From Fretibacter rubidus (GTDB lineage: Bacteria; Pseudomonadota; Alphaproteobacteria; Caulobacterales; Maricaulaceae), in assembly GCF_041429785.1 (NCBI RefSeq), contig NZ_CP163423.1, forward strand, positions 682,001 to 746,000: a stretch of DNA of 64,000 bases. Direction: 5' to 3'. Made by a program: the position numbers and the translations under genes. Below are positions 1-8,197 of the stretch, one piece after another. A model generated the notes under the pieces. It was given only the letters and a program-made list of their open reading frames with translations. It did no database searches and was not told the origin of the DNA. The first letter of the stretch is position 1. Every line of letters begins with the position of its first letter.

Positions 1-29
1 ATTGCTGCCGGGTATAGCAGCTTTCAATG

Positions 30-812
30 CTAAAGACCGAGCGCCCAGCGCCGCGGTGGACAATAAAGTCCTTCGGATTTATCGCATTTTTTAAAGCTGA
101 ACATCATTAAATCAGCCCGCCCAATCAGGCGTTCTAATGGTACCATGCCAGGACCAGACGGTGCGCGACTATCCACGCTATTATCGCGGTTATCGCCCAT
201 CATAAAGACATGTCCTTCCGGCACTGTAAACGGACCAACATCATCCAAAGCATAGCTGTCAGATTGTTCGTAAATAACGTGGCTATCTTTTTGACCGGGC
301 AGTATTTCATTATAAACATCAACGCCAACAACGCTGCCCGTATGTTGACGGTATAGGTAATTACTCACTGTTTCGCGTTCAATAATCGCACCGTTTAACT
401 CCAGCCGTCCCGCTTTGATATTGATTGTGTCACCGGGCAGTCCGATGACGCGCTTAATCATGATCATATCTGTGCGCGGGTGACTAAAGACAACGACATC
501 GCCGCGTTTGGGTGTGCGCGAGAATATTTTGCCTGATGGCACGGGTAGTTTTGACAGGCCAAAGGGCAGCGAATATTTGGAATAGCCATAGGCAAATTTT
601 GACACATAAAGATGGTCGCCGACCTCTAATGTGGGCTGCATACTTTCACTGGGTATTTTATAATGGCCCCAGACCAGTGTGAAAAACACGGTAATAAAAG
701 CAAAAAGACCAATAAGGAATTTCAGCTCCTCTATGATCCTGTCTTTTAAACTGGCTTTTGGCTCTGGGCCCGTCTGCTCATTGGGCGCCGGAACGTCGGT
801 CTTGGATGTCAT
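30..812 (-). CDS. lepB: Signal peptidase I
   Basis: Inner-membrane serine protease that removes signal peptides from exported preproteins. One N-terminal membrane segment (about residues 31-49) is followed by the catalytic domain. Ser57 in PSESMQPTL and Lys120 in MIKRVIGLPGD form the Ser-Lys dyad, and GDNRDNSVDSR near the C-terminus is the conserved late box. The length, 260 residues, is normal. The start at 812 is preferred to a longer frame reaching 995 because AGGAG lies just upstream and the extra residues do not look like this family. It is divergent from tsaC. What follows it is cut by the window edge. Confidence 0.95.
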   Translation of the reverse strand: MTSKTDVPAPNEQTGPEPKASLKDRIIEELKFLIGLFAFITVFFTLVWGHYKIPSESMQPTLEVGDHLYVSKFAYGYSKYSLPFGLSKLPVPSGKIFSRTPKRGDVVVFSHPRTDMIMIKRVIGLPGDTINIKAGRLELNGAIIERETVSNYLYRQHTGSVVGVDVYNEILPGQKDSHVIYEQSDSYALDDVGPFTVPEGHVFMMGDNRDNSVDSRAPSGPGMVPLERLIGRADLMMFSFKKCDKSEGLYCPPRRWALGL

Positions 813-947
813 GCCTAATCTCCTAAAAGGGGCATGGCGCGGGGCGCGGCCTAAATCAAGTCTATATATCACCGCAGGGATGAAATTTGCGTCATATGCG
901 CGCTCAAGGCGGTGGTTAATTGCAGGGTAATGACTTATATAGGCCTT

Positions 948-1901
948 ATGTCGATATGCGCTAAAATCCGCCCCGCCGGGCCGAAAGCTTACCAAGAGGC
1001 ATTGGATATTCTGCGCGCGGGCGGCCTTGTCGCCTTGCCCACGGAAACGGTCTACGGTTTGTCAGGTGATGCAAGTAATGATGATGCGGTTAGGCGGATT
1101 TATGCGGTAAAAGGTCGACCAGCCTATAACCCTTTAATTGCTCATGTCCTGTCGCCTGACGGTGCCCAAAGATTTGCCCATATCCCGCCATTGGGGCAGG
1201 CCTTGATAACCCGCTATTGGCCCGGGCCGCTCACCCTTGTGATGCCGCGTAAAGACAGCGCGCCGATCAGCGCTCATGCAGGTGCGGGGCTTGATACGAT
1301 TGCGCTGCGCTGTCCGCAAACGCCGTGGGCGCGCAGCTTTATTGAGGCGGGGTTTGACGGCGCGTTGGTTATGCCGAGCGCTAATCGCTCTGGTCGTATC
1401 AGCCCTACAACAGCAGAGCATGTGGCGGATGATTTGGGCGACACGGTGGATATGATTATTGACGCTGGGCCGTGTCCGATTGGGGTCGAGTCGACTGTCG
1501 TGCAAATTAACGGCGATAGCGGTGTTATGCTACGTCCTGGCGGGATTAGCTTTGCGGAGTTGTCCGCCTTTGACGCGCGCATTACACGTCCACAAAGAGC
1601 GCAAGCCATCACGGCTCCGGGCATGTTAAAAAGCCATTATGCCCCTCGTGCCCGCGTACGGTTAAATGTCAAAACCCCAGAACCGGGTGAGCCGCATTTG
1701 GGTTTTGGTGCGTGTTTTACCGCACCGGGATTAAACTTGTCCAAGGGCGGTGATGTCAATGAGGCCGCGCGAAATCTCTTTGATTTTATGCGCCGCCTTG
1801 ATACAAAATATAGCCTAGCCGTTGCGCCCATTCCAACGGACGGGATTGGCGCGGCAATTAATGACCGTCTGAAACGCGCAGCCGCGGAGCGAGATACATG
1901 A
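948..1901 (+). CDS. tsaC: L-threonylcarbamoyladenylate synthase, Sua5 type
   Basis: Makes threonylcarbamoyl-AMP from threonine, bicarbonate and ATP, the first step of t6A37 tRNA modification in the cytoplasm. The YrdC/TsaC domain fills about residues 10-195, with LPTETVYGLSGDA and KGRPAYNPLI at the nucleotide and threonine site and PSANRSGRISPT further on. The linker PGMLKSHYAPRA is the mark of the longer Sua5 form, and a small C-terminal domain follows. The start is uncertain: ATG 948 fits the family, but in-frame ATG 930 and GTG 912 also exist. The stop overlaps the next gene by ATGA, so the two are probably cotranscribed. Confidence 0.92.
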   Translation: MSICAKIRPAGPKAYQEALDILRAGGLVALPTETVYGLSGDASNDDAVRRIYAVKGRPAYNPLIAHVLSPDGAQRFAHIPPLGQALITRYWPGPLTLVMPRKDSAPISAHAGAGLDTIALRCPQTPWARSFIEAGFDGALVMPSANRSGRISPTTAEHVADDLGDTVDMIIDAGPCPIGVESTVVQINGDSGVMLRPGGISFAELSAFDARITRPQRAQAITAPGMLKSHYAPRARVRLNVKTPEPGEPHLGFGACFTAPGLNLSKGGDVNEAARNLFDFMRRLDTKYSLAVAPIPTDGIGAAINDRLKRAAAERDT

Positions 1902-3295
1902 GCGATATCGATACAGGTCTAGCGCAGATTAAATCCGACTTTGACACGGGTGCATGGACTGTGGACCCTGACATTATCGCGCCGCATTTGACGGAATGGC
2001 GCGATAAATATTTTGGTAATACGCCGCTCATGCTGACCCCGCGCAATACGCAGGAGTTATCAGAGATGGTCAAAATCTGCGCCGGGCATAACATCGCCCT
2101 TGTCCCACAGGGCGGTAATACGGGCCTTGTCGGCGGGCAGACGCCCATGGGTGAAGTGCTGGTATCTCTTAAAAAAATGACAGCCATTCGCGACGTAAGC
2201 GTGACGAATAACGCCATGATCGTAGAGGCCGGCGCGACCCTGCAATCCGTCCAAGACGCCGCCAAAAACGCGGGCCGAAAGTTTCCCCTTTCGCTCGCCT
2301 CGGAAGGCAGTTGCACTGTGGGCGGCGTACTATCGACCAACGCGGGCGGCGTGCATGTGCTGAAATACGGCACGACCAAAGACCTTGTTTTCGGGGTCGA
2401 AGCGGTACTGGCGGACGGCTCTATTTACAAGGGGCTGACGGCGCTTCGTAAAGATAACACGGGCTATGACCTTAGCCGCTTGTTCCTTGGCGCGGAAGGT
2501 ACGCTCGGCATTATCACGGCGGCGAGCCTCAAACTGTTTCCACAGCCCGGCCATGTGCAACGCGTAATGTGCGCGCTGAACTCACCGAGCGACGCGCTAA
2601 AACTGCTCGACGCCTCACGCTCAGGATCAAATTTGGCAATGTTTGAAGTCGTGCCCAAAATCGGCATGGACTTGGTCACAACCCATATCGAAGGACAGCG
2701 TTATCCATTTGATGCGCCGCATGATTGGTTTGCACTGATTGATTGGGAGGTGGCGACAGAAGAAGAGGGCGAAGCGATAGCCAGCCGTGTGCTAGAACGC
2801 GCTTTTGAAGACGGCATTATTAATGACGCCGTCATCGCGCAAAGCGAGACCCAAGCGGCGCAATTATTGGCGTTGCGTGAAAATGTATCTGCCGGACAGA
2901 AATATCTCGGCGGGTCGGTAAAGCAAGACATCACTGTGCCAATTGATACAATTCCAGAATTTTTCACCCGCGCGGATGCGGCCGTAGAGGCGATTGTGCC
3001 CGGATGCCGCCCCGTAGGATTTGGCCATTTTGGTGACGGGAATATTCATTACAATATCGGCGCGCCGGAAGGGGTAGACCGTGAGACGTTTTTAGCGCAA
3101 TGGGACGCAATATCCCACGCCGTCTTTGATATTGTTGATGATCTCGGCGGGTCGATATCGGCAGAGCACGGTATTGGCGTGATGAAGCGCGGTGATCTGG
3201 CGGAGCGCGCTGACCCTGTCAAAATGTCTCTTTTACAGGGGGTGAAAAATACGCTAGATCCCCATCGTATCATGAATCCACGCGTACTGGTCTAA
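1898..3295 (+). CDS. FAD-linked D-2-hydroxyacid dehydrogenase (GlcD/D2HGDH family)
   Basis: Flavoprotein of 465 residues that probably oxidises a D-2-hydroxyacid such as D-2-hydroxyglutarate or D-lactate and passes electrons to a carrier. The FAD-binding PCMH domain is at the N-terminus, with PQGGNTGLVGG at residues 70-80 and GTLGIITAASLKL closing it. The C-terminal FAD-oxidase domain carries GHFGDGNIHYN and SAEHGIGVMKRG, whose histidines and acidic residues bind metal and substrate in D-2-hydroxyglutarate dehydrogenases. It ends in the family signature around DPHRIMNP. It is translationally coupled to tsaC by ATGA. The exact substrate cannot be told from sequence. Confidence 0.88.
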   Translation: MSDIDTGLAQIKSDFDTGAWTVDPDIIAPHLTEWRDKYFGNTPLMLTPRNTQELSEMVKICAGHNIALVPQGGNTGLVGGQTPMGEVLVSLKKMTAIRDVSVTNNAMIVEAGATLQSVQDAAKNAGRKFPLSLASEGSCTVGGVLSTNAGGVHVLKYGTTKDLVFGVEAVLADGSIYKGLTALRKDNTGYDLSRLFLGAEGTLGIITAASLKLFPQPGHVQRVMCALNSPSDALKLLDASRSGSNLAMFEVVPKIGMDLVTTHIEGQRYPFDAPHDWFALIDWEVATEEEGEAIASRVLERAFEDGIINDAVIAQSETQAAQLLALRENVSAGQKYLGGSVKQDITVPIDTIPEFFTRADAAVEAIVPGCRPVGFGHFGDGNIHYNIGAPEGVDRETFLAQWDAISHAVFDIVDDLGGSISAEHGIGVMKRGDLAERADPVKMSLLQGVKNTLDPHRIMNPRVLV

Positions 3296-3331
3296 GGTGG
3301 TCTTAGCCGACGTTATGAGACGGAGACGAAC

Positions 3332-4114
3332 ATGCTGACACTTCTTTCCCCTGCAAAAAAACTAAATTTTGATCCGGCCGAGACGACGCTCTCGCCGACT
3401 AAGCCAGTGCTGCAATCCGACGTGATAGAGATCGCGAAGGTCGCGAAAAAACAAAGCGCGGATGACCTAAAGCGCCTGATGCATATCTCTGATAATCTGG
3501 CCGAATTAAATGCGGAGCGTTTCAAGACGTTTAATCTGGACGGGCAGAGCAATAGCGCCAAACAGGCAGGCCTTGCCTTTGACGGCGATGTCTATTGGGG
3601 GCTGGCCGCCAACTCTATGTCCGATGACACGCTGTCTTATGCGCAGGATCATTTGCGGATTTTATCAGGGCTTTACGGTGTGCTGCGCCCGCTTGATGCG
3701 ATACAGCCTTATCGTTTGGAAATGGGCACAAAGATTGAAAATCCGCGTGGCAAATCACTTTATGATTTTTGGGGCACAAAAATTGCCGATCAATTAAACG
3801 CAGATATGCAAGGTCATAAAGACCACACAATTGTCAATTTGGCATCTAATGAATATTTCAAAGCCGTGGCTAAAAAATCAATCGACAGCCCGGTTCTTTC
3901 TGCCAAGTTTCTTAATGTGAAAGACGGTCAAGCCCGCGCCTTGATGTATTATGCGAAATATGGACGTGGCCTGATGGCGCGTTGGATTATGGATAATCGC
4001 GTCGAGCGCGCGGATGATCTGAAAGATTTCGATCTGGATGGTTATAGTTTTGATAAAGCCGCAAGCTCAGACTCTGAGCTTGTCTTTACCCGTCCACAAC
4101 CGCCGAAGAAATAG
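3332..4114 (+). CDS. yaaA: Peroxide stress protein YaaA (DUF328/UPF0246)
   Basis: Cytoplasmic protein of 260 residues. In E. coli the homologue is induced by OxyR and limits Fenton damage by lowering free iron. Family hallmarks are the opening MLTLLSPAKKLNF, the segment GLYGVLRPLDAIQPYRLEMG in the middle, and NLASNEYFKAV further on. The length is standard. It lies 36 bases after the FAD dehydrogenase in the same direction with a plausible ribosome site (GAGACGGAG) upstream. Whether it is peroxide-regulated here is not visible. Confidence 0.92.
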   Translation: MLTLLSPAKKLNFDPAETTLSPTKPVLQSDVIEIAKVAKKQSADDLKRLMHISDNLAELNAERFKTFNLDGQSNSAKQAGLAFDGDVYWGLAANSMSDDTLSYAQDHLRILSGLYGVLRPLDAIQPYRLEMGTKIENPRGKSLYDFWGTKIADQLNADMQGHKDHTIVNLASNEYFKAVAKKSIDSPVLSAKFLNVKDGQARALMYYAKYGRGLMARWIMDNRVERADDLKDFDLDGYSFDKAASSDSELVFTRPQPPKK

Positions 4115-4123
4115 TCCCGCACC

Positions 4124-5146
4124 GTGTCGCGTTATGCACCATTTGTAAAACCGCGACCCAACCCGCAAAGTGGGGCCGAATGGCCGTGGCAGTTTTCCCT
4201 GCGCGATTGGCGGCAGATTTTTACACGTGTGTTTAAAGAGATCGGCAATGACAATGTTGGCGTCGTTGCGGCGGGTGTCGCGTTTTTCAGCTTGCTCGCC
4301 GTCTTTCCGCTCATCACGGCGTGTTTGTCCATTTACGGATATTTCGCTGACCCCGCTGACGCGCAAGCGATGCTGTCAAAGGTCAGTGCAGTTCTGCCGC
4401 GTGACGCATGGGTTTTGTTGAACGACCAAATTACAACCGTTGTGAACCAACCCAATGCTAAGCTTGGCGTTGGTATCGCTGTCGGTCTTCTTATCGCGCT
4501 TTACAGTGCGGGGGCGGGCATACGCGCAATCATGCGGGCGATGAATATTGCTTACGGTGAGGTCGAGAGCCGCGGCTTTGCCAAATTTTACGCCCTTGCG
4601 GGGACGATGACATTGTCCATGGTTTTGTTTGTTTGGGTGGCCTTGGCGGTCATTATCGGCGTGCCAGCCTTGCTGACCCTTCTTAAATTAGAAGGTATAG
4701 CGAGGCTCGCGACACGGGCAATGCCGTGGATGTTGCTGGTCGGTCTCTTTGGCTTTGCCTCTGGCATACTCTACCGCTTTGGGCCGTCGCGCAGACCCGC
4801 CAAAAAGCGCTGGGTTTATCCGGGAATTATTTTTACAACACTGAGCTGGCTGCTTATCTCGGCGGGGTTTTCGTTCTTTGTTTCCCGCTTCGGGAGCTAT
4901 AACGCGACCTACGGCAGTTTAAGCGCTGTGATTGTCCTGTTGATGTGGTTTTGGCTAACCGCCTTCATTGTCATTATTGGCGCCGAAATTAATGCCGAAA
5001 TGGAGCGCCAAACCCATGTTGATACAACGCGCGGTCCGGACCGACCCGTCGGTAAGCGCGGTGCGGTGGTCGCAGATTTTGATGCGGGTCACCCCAAAGC
5101 CGACCCTGCGGACACGGCCGTTTCCAAAGGTCAAAGACCCAGCTAG
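4124..5146 (+). CDS. YihY/BrkB-type inner-membrane protein
   Basis: Polytopic membrane protein of 340 residues in the YihY/virulence factor BrkB family (once misnamed ribonuclease BN). About six membrane segments are visible, the first near residues 45-65 (GVVAAGVAFFSLLAVFPLIT) and the last pair near 245-290. The charged C-terminal tail of about 50 residues is probably cytoplasmic. It starts at GTG 4124, nine bases after yaaA, so cotranscription is likely. Function in bacteria is not settled; a transport role is suggested for the family. The next gene is convergent. Confidence 0.88.
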   Translation: MSRYAPFVKPRPNPQSGAEWPWQFSLRDWRQIFTRVFKEIGNDNVGVVAAGVAFFSLLAVFPLITACLSIYGYFADPADAQAMLSKVSAVLPRDAWVLLNDQITTVVNQPNAKLGVGIAVGLLIALYSAGAGIRAIMRAMNIAYGEVESRGFAKFYALAGTMTLSMVLFVWVALAVIIGVPALLTLLKLEGIARLATRAMPWMLLVGLFGFASGILYRFGPSRRPAKKRWVYPGIIFTTLSWLLISAGFSFFVSRFGSYNATYGSLSAVIVLLMWFWLTAFIVIIGAEINAEMERQTHVDTTRGPDRPVGKRGAVVADFDAGHPKADPADTAVSKGQRPS

Positions 5147-5150
5147 AGGT

Positions 5151-5858
5151 TTACTTAAACGCAGCTGGGATAATTAATTCTGGCCCTTCCGCGCGGCCGG
5201 AGTTAACAGCCGTGTCGACCGCGTAATAATCCAAATCATCCCCCCCCATATGCTGCTCTACAATTTTGGCGGCGGGTTTGTCCCAATCGAGCCAATCGTC
5301 CCACCTGTGCTGCGGTAGGCGCACAGGCATACGGTGATGCAGGTGTTTAATATCGCCTGTCGCGGCGGTGGTCAGTATGGTACACGACAAAAGCGTAATG
5401 CCCTCGCTGACAATCCATTGATCCCATAATCCTGCAAAGGCTGTGAACCCGTTGCTGCCCTGAGAGTTATGGGTGGTGTGAATATAATAGGGTGTTTTGG
5501 GTTTTTCCACGCCTTCCCATTCATACCATCCACTGGCGGGTATTAACGCGCGGCGGCGGCGAAAAGGGGTGCGAAAACTGGCAAGCTCATGCGCCGTTTC
5601 TAGCCGCGCATTAAACAGAGGGCGACCTTCGGGCGGACCCTTTTTCCAATGCGGATGCAGTCCCCAGCGCATGGGCACGATTTTTCGCTGCCTTTGACCG
5701 TCAAAGGCAATGACAGGCACAACGGACGCAGGCGCGATATTATAATGCGGATCCCAATCCCATAGCGGATTACCCTTGCGGCCCAGCGTGCTTGTTTTGG
5801 CCCCAAAATAGGCCGCAATTTCGGCCTGATTGCCCGCTAATGAATATCGTCCGCACAT
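5151..5858 (-). CDS. SOS response-associated peptidase, SRAP/HMCES/YedK family
   Basis: Shields abasic sites in single-stranded DNA by forming a covalent thiazolidine crosslink through its N-terminal cysteine. MCGRYS at the start exposes Cys2 after Met removal, which fixes the start codon at 5858. The other catalytic residues are visible: Asn83 and Arg85 in FNARLET, Glu114 in GWYEWEG, and His174 in HHRMPV. It has 235 residues, a normal size. It is divergent from a Nudix hydrolase with 43 bases between starts, and convergent with the YihY gene. A damage-repair role beside a nucleotide-pool enzyme is a reasonable inference. Confidence 0.94.
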   Translation of the reverse strand: MCGRYSLAGNQAEIAAYFGAKTSTLGRKGNPLWDWDPHYNIAPASVVPVIAFDGQRQRKIVPMRWGLHPHWKKGPPEGRPLFNARLETAHELASFRTPFRRRRALIPASGWYEWEGVEKPKTPYYIHTTHNSQGSNGFTAFAGLWDQWIVSEGITLLSCTILTTAATGDIKHLHHRMPVRLPQHRWDDWLDWDKPAAKIVEQHMGGDDLDYYAVDTAVNSGRAEGPELIIPAAFK

Positions 5859-5879
5859 GATTTTTCCTATCATGTGTGG
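5851..5879. repeat. Inverted repeat at the SRAP/Nudix divergent junction
   Basis: CCGCACATGAT (5851-5861) and ATCATGTGTGG (5869-5879) are inverted copies with one mismatch and a 7-base spacer. The left arm contains the SRAP start codon. The right arm gives ATG-TGT-GGC-CGC, encoding MCGR on the other strand, so both strands begin an MCGR-like reading frame here. It may be a remnant of a small inverted duplication or an operator. Confidence 0.5.
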
Positions 5880-5901
5880 CCGCATAAGGGTAGGGGGAGC
5901 T

Positions 5902-6351
5902 ATGGTTGACCTTACAGAAAAAGACCCGGTCGATTGTGTCGGTGTGATTTGTTTTCGCGGGGATGATGTGCTGTTGATAAAGCGGGGCACGGCACCACGC
6001 AAAGGGGAATGGTCTCTTCCGGGTGGGCGTATCGAGGCAGGCGAGAGCGAGCGCGAAGCGGCGCTGCGCGAGTTGATGGAAGAAACATCTGTGACAGCGA
6101 CTTTGGGTGCAAAGGTTGCAGTGATTGACGCAAAATTTGAAGGCTTTCATTACCGCCTGCATGATTACGTGTCGATTTGGACCGCGGGTGAGCCTCGGGC
6201 GGGTGATGATGCAGCGCGGGCCGAATTTGTCCCGCCAGAACGGCTTGATGCATTAGGCATGTGGCCCAAAACCCGCGAGGTGATTGAGACGGCACGGGCA
6301 GTGTTAGGTGACGCTGATAAAAGTGGTTTAAATGAGCGGTCAAAAGCGTAA
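5902..6351 (+). CDS. Nudix hydrolase (MutT/ADP-ribose pyrophosphatase-like)
   Basis: Hydrolyses a nucleoside diphosphate linked to another moiety, in the cytoplasm; the substrate is unknown. The Nudix box spans about residues 42-64, with G42, E48, R56, E57, E60 and E61 in place and Ser63 where the consensus has Gly. Residues 11-30 give the usual first beta hairpin (GVICFRGDDVLLIKRG). It has 149 residues from ATG 5902, which is preceded by a strong GGGGGAG site; a longer in-frame start lies in the inverted repeat and is less likely. It is divergent from the SRAP gene and followed within 10 bases by the TIGR02301 gene. Confidence 0.92.
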   Translation: MVDLTEKDPVDCVGVICFRGDDVLLIKRGTAPRKGEWSLPGGRIEAGESEREAALRELMEETSVTATLGAKVAVIDAKFEGFHYRLHDYVSIWTAGEPRAGDDAARAEFVPPERLDALGMWPKTREVIETARAVLGDADKSGLNERSKA

Positions 6352-6360
6352 TATCGGCAT

Positions 6361-6819
6361 ATGAAACGTTTTATCTTTCTCATAACATTGGTGGCAGTCA
6401 GTTTACCCGCTTTTGCCCAAGACGCGCAGACCACGCGGGAGCAAGAACGCGCCGCTGCTGCCGCGGCTGAGGCTGCGCGAGAGGCGGCAGAGAAACGCGT
6501 TGAAGCTGATATGCTTAAAATGAACAACCTTGTGGAAGCTTTGTCTAAAAATCTTGGGCAACTGCATTATCTGCGCACACTGTGTTTTGGTGATGATGAC
6601 CAGCTGTGGCGTGAAAAAACCGCCGAGATGATGGACGTTGAAGTGGGTGATGATGTCGCTCGCCGTCGGGATATTATACGCGCCTTTAACGCCGGCTATA
6701 ACCAAGAACGAGATCGTTTTTCAACGTGTTCTAACGCTGTTAGTTTGGACGCGGCGGCGTTATCTGAAAATGCGCGTAATATCGCGACTATGCTCGGCGA
6801 CCCGTTTCGCGAACAATAG
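6361..6819 (+). CDS. Exported TIGR02301 family protein, function unknown
   Basis: Secreted protein of 152 residues. A signal peptide covers residues 1-19 (cleavage near AFA-Q), followed by an alanine/glutamate-rich helix likely to be coiled coil (about 25-60). The rest matches the alphaproteobacterial TIGR02301 pattern: LGQLHYLRTLC, WREKTAEMMD, RRRDIIRAFNAGYN and a second cysteine in FSTCSNAV; the two cysteines could form a disulfide. No function is known. It starts nine bases after the Nudix gene and ends eight bases before a lipoprotein gene in the same direction. Confidence 0.82.
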   Translation: MKRFIFLITLVAVSLPAFAQDAQTTREQERAAAAAAEAAREAAEKRVEADMLKMNNLVEALSKNLGQLHYLRTLCFGDDDQLWREKTAEMMDVEVGDDVARRRDIIRAFNAGYNQERDRFSTCSNAVSLDAAALSENARNIATMLGDPFREQ

Positions 6820-6827
6820 GAAATATT

Positions 6828-7235
6828 ATGCTTCGACCCATCCCCTTATTGCTGGCCACGCTCGCGCTGACCGCCTGTATGAAAGTTAGTAAAAATATCA
6901 AAGCAGCATCACCGCTGCCATCGCTAGTTGGGTCTGAATGGGCGCCAGAACAGAGTGGTGATGTCGAACAATTTGTTGGGTTTAAATCGGGCGGTGAGAT
7001 TATAGGGCATGGCGGCTGTAACCGCTTTTTCGGGACTTATGAACAAACTGGCGATACGTTGACCATTGGGCCTTTGGCCTCAACGAAAATGGCATGTCCG
7101 CATCTTGGCGCAGAGAGCGCCTTTTTGGGTGCGTTGCAAGATGCGCGGTCGGTCGAGGCGACGCATTTAAAGTTGCTTTTGAAAAATGAGGCGGGTGAGA
7201 CCCTGCTAACATTGCGCCGACGGGATTGGGACTAA
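6828..7235 (+). CDS. META domain lipoprotein (HslJ-like)
   Basis: Small lipoprotein of 135 residues. The signal peptide ends in the lipobox LTAC, with Cys17 as the lipidation site. The META domain follows: VGFKSGGEIIGHGGCNRFFGTYEQ, TLTIGPLASTKMACPH and a C-terminal strand pair. The paired cysteines of GGCN and MACP are typical of this family, which includes heat-shock protein HslJ. The substrate or partner is unknown. A GGAAAT site lies upstream of the ATG. It is probably in one transcript with the TIGR02301 gene. Confidence 0.88.
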   Translation: MLRPIPLLLATLALTACMKVSKNIKAASPLPSLVGSEWAPEQSGDVEQFVGFKSGGEIIGHGGCNRFFGTYEQTGDTLTIGPLASTKMACPHLGAESAFLGALQDARSVEATHLKLLLKNEAGETLLTLRRRDWD

Positions 7236-7282
7236 CTCCATAAAGTGATTATTGACGGGTCGATAAAGACTCGACTTACGCC

Positions 7283-7924
7283 GTGATATCCGTAAACCTC
7301 GGCGCTGTAATGACGGTAATTGACCCCCATAACCCTAGCCTCGCGCGTGATGTTGATACCATCATCCTTGTGCGGCACGGAAAGCCCGCATTGTCACGAA
7401 AAGTGCGTCTGACATGGCAGGGCTACCGCGATTGGTGGGGCCAATATGATTTGGGCGGATTGAAGTCTGAGCAGAAAATTCCCAAGAAAGTCAGAAGGGT
7501 CGCCAAGACGGCAGACATTGTTATTTCTAGCCCGCTGCCCCGTGCTGTTGAAAGTGCAGAGCTTTTGACAGGTAAGGCCCCCGATAAAATTATACCGGAA
7601 TTAGTCGAGGCGGCTTTGCCGTCACCGCATCTGGGGCCATTGAAATTTCGTCCCAAAACGTGGGGGACATGGTCGCGTATTGTTTGGTATGTCGGCTATG
7701 CTGGCGGCATGGAAAATCACCGCGATGCGCGCAAACGTGTGGAAGGCGTATGTGACGCTCTGGCGGATGAAGCGCAAGGCGGCAAAATTGTGCTGGTCAC
7801 GGCACACGGCTGGATTAACCGCATGATCAAAGGGTCGCTGATGAAGCGCGGCTGGAAATGCGTGCATCAAAATGGCGATCTGCATTGGAGTTTTCGAACT
7901 TTAACGCGTAAAACAAAGACATAG
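7283..7924 (+). CDS. Histidine phosphatase family protein
   Basis: Phosphoglycerate-mutase-like phosphatase of 213 residues. The catalytic RHG is in IILVRHGKP (His32 from this start), and the second conserved histidine is in LVTAHGWINRM near the C-terminus; SSPLPRAVESAELL is the usual middle motif. The substrate is not predictable. The start is uncertain: GTG 7283 gives this frame and ATG 7310 (Met10) is an alternative; neither has a clear ribosome site. It lies just upstream of xseB in the same direction. Confidence 0.85.
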   Translation: MISVNLGAVMTVIDPHNPSLARDVDTIILVRHGKPALSRKVRLTWQGYRDWWGQYDLGGLKSEQKIPKKVRRVAKTADIVISSPLPRAVESAELLTGKAPDKIIPELVEAALPSPHLGPLKFRPKTWGTWSRIVWYVGYAGGMENHRDARKRVEGVCDALADEAQGGKIVLVTAHGWINRMIKGSLMKRGWKCVHQNGDLHWSFRTLTRKTKT

Positions 7925-7958
7925 ATTCGCGACAGCATTAGACATAACAGAGAACATT

Positions 7959-8189
7959 ATGGCCGATAATATTAAAGATATGAGTTTTGAAACCGCGCTA
8001 GAAGAGCTTGAAGGCATTGTCTCTAAGCTAGAGCGCGGTGACGCCCCGCTCGAAGAAAGCATCACGATTTATCAACGCGGTGCGGCCCTAAAAGCGCATT
8101 GCGAAGGCAAGCTAAAAGACGCGCAGTTAAAGGTCGAAAAAATTGTGCTGGACGGCAATGGTAATGCCAAAACAGCGCCGCTTGATTAG
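7959..8189 (+). CDS. xseB: Exodeoxyribonuclease VII small subunit
   Basis: Small subunit of the nuclease that trims single-stranded DNA ends. It has 76 residues, with the family pattern MSFETALEELEGIVSKLERG, then PLEESITIYQRG and LKAHCEGKLKDA. It folds as two helices forming a coiled pair. It is followed eight bases later by ispA and then dxs, the common alphaproteobacterial order. The large subunit gene xseA is not in the window. Confidence 0.95.
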   Translation: MADNIKDMSFETALEELEGIVSKLERGDAPLEESITIYQRGAALKAHCEGKLKDAQLKVEKIVLDGNGNAKTAPLD

Positions 8190-8197
8190 CGGTAATC

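Noticed and set aside
1-29. Possible start of rnc after lepB (minus strand TTG)
   Set aside because: Only nine codons are available and there is no ribosome site. A short GCTGC/GCAGC hairpin there is too weak to call.
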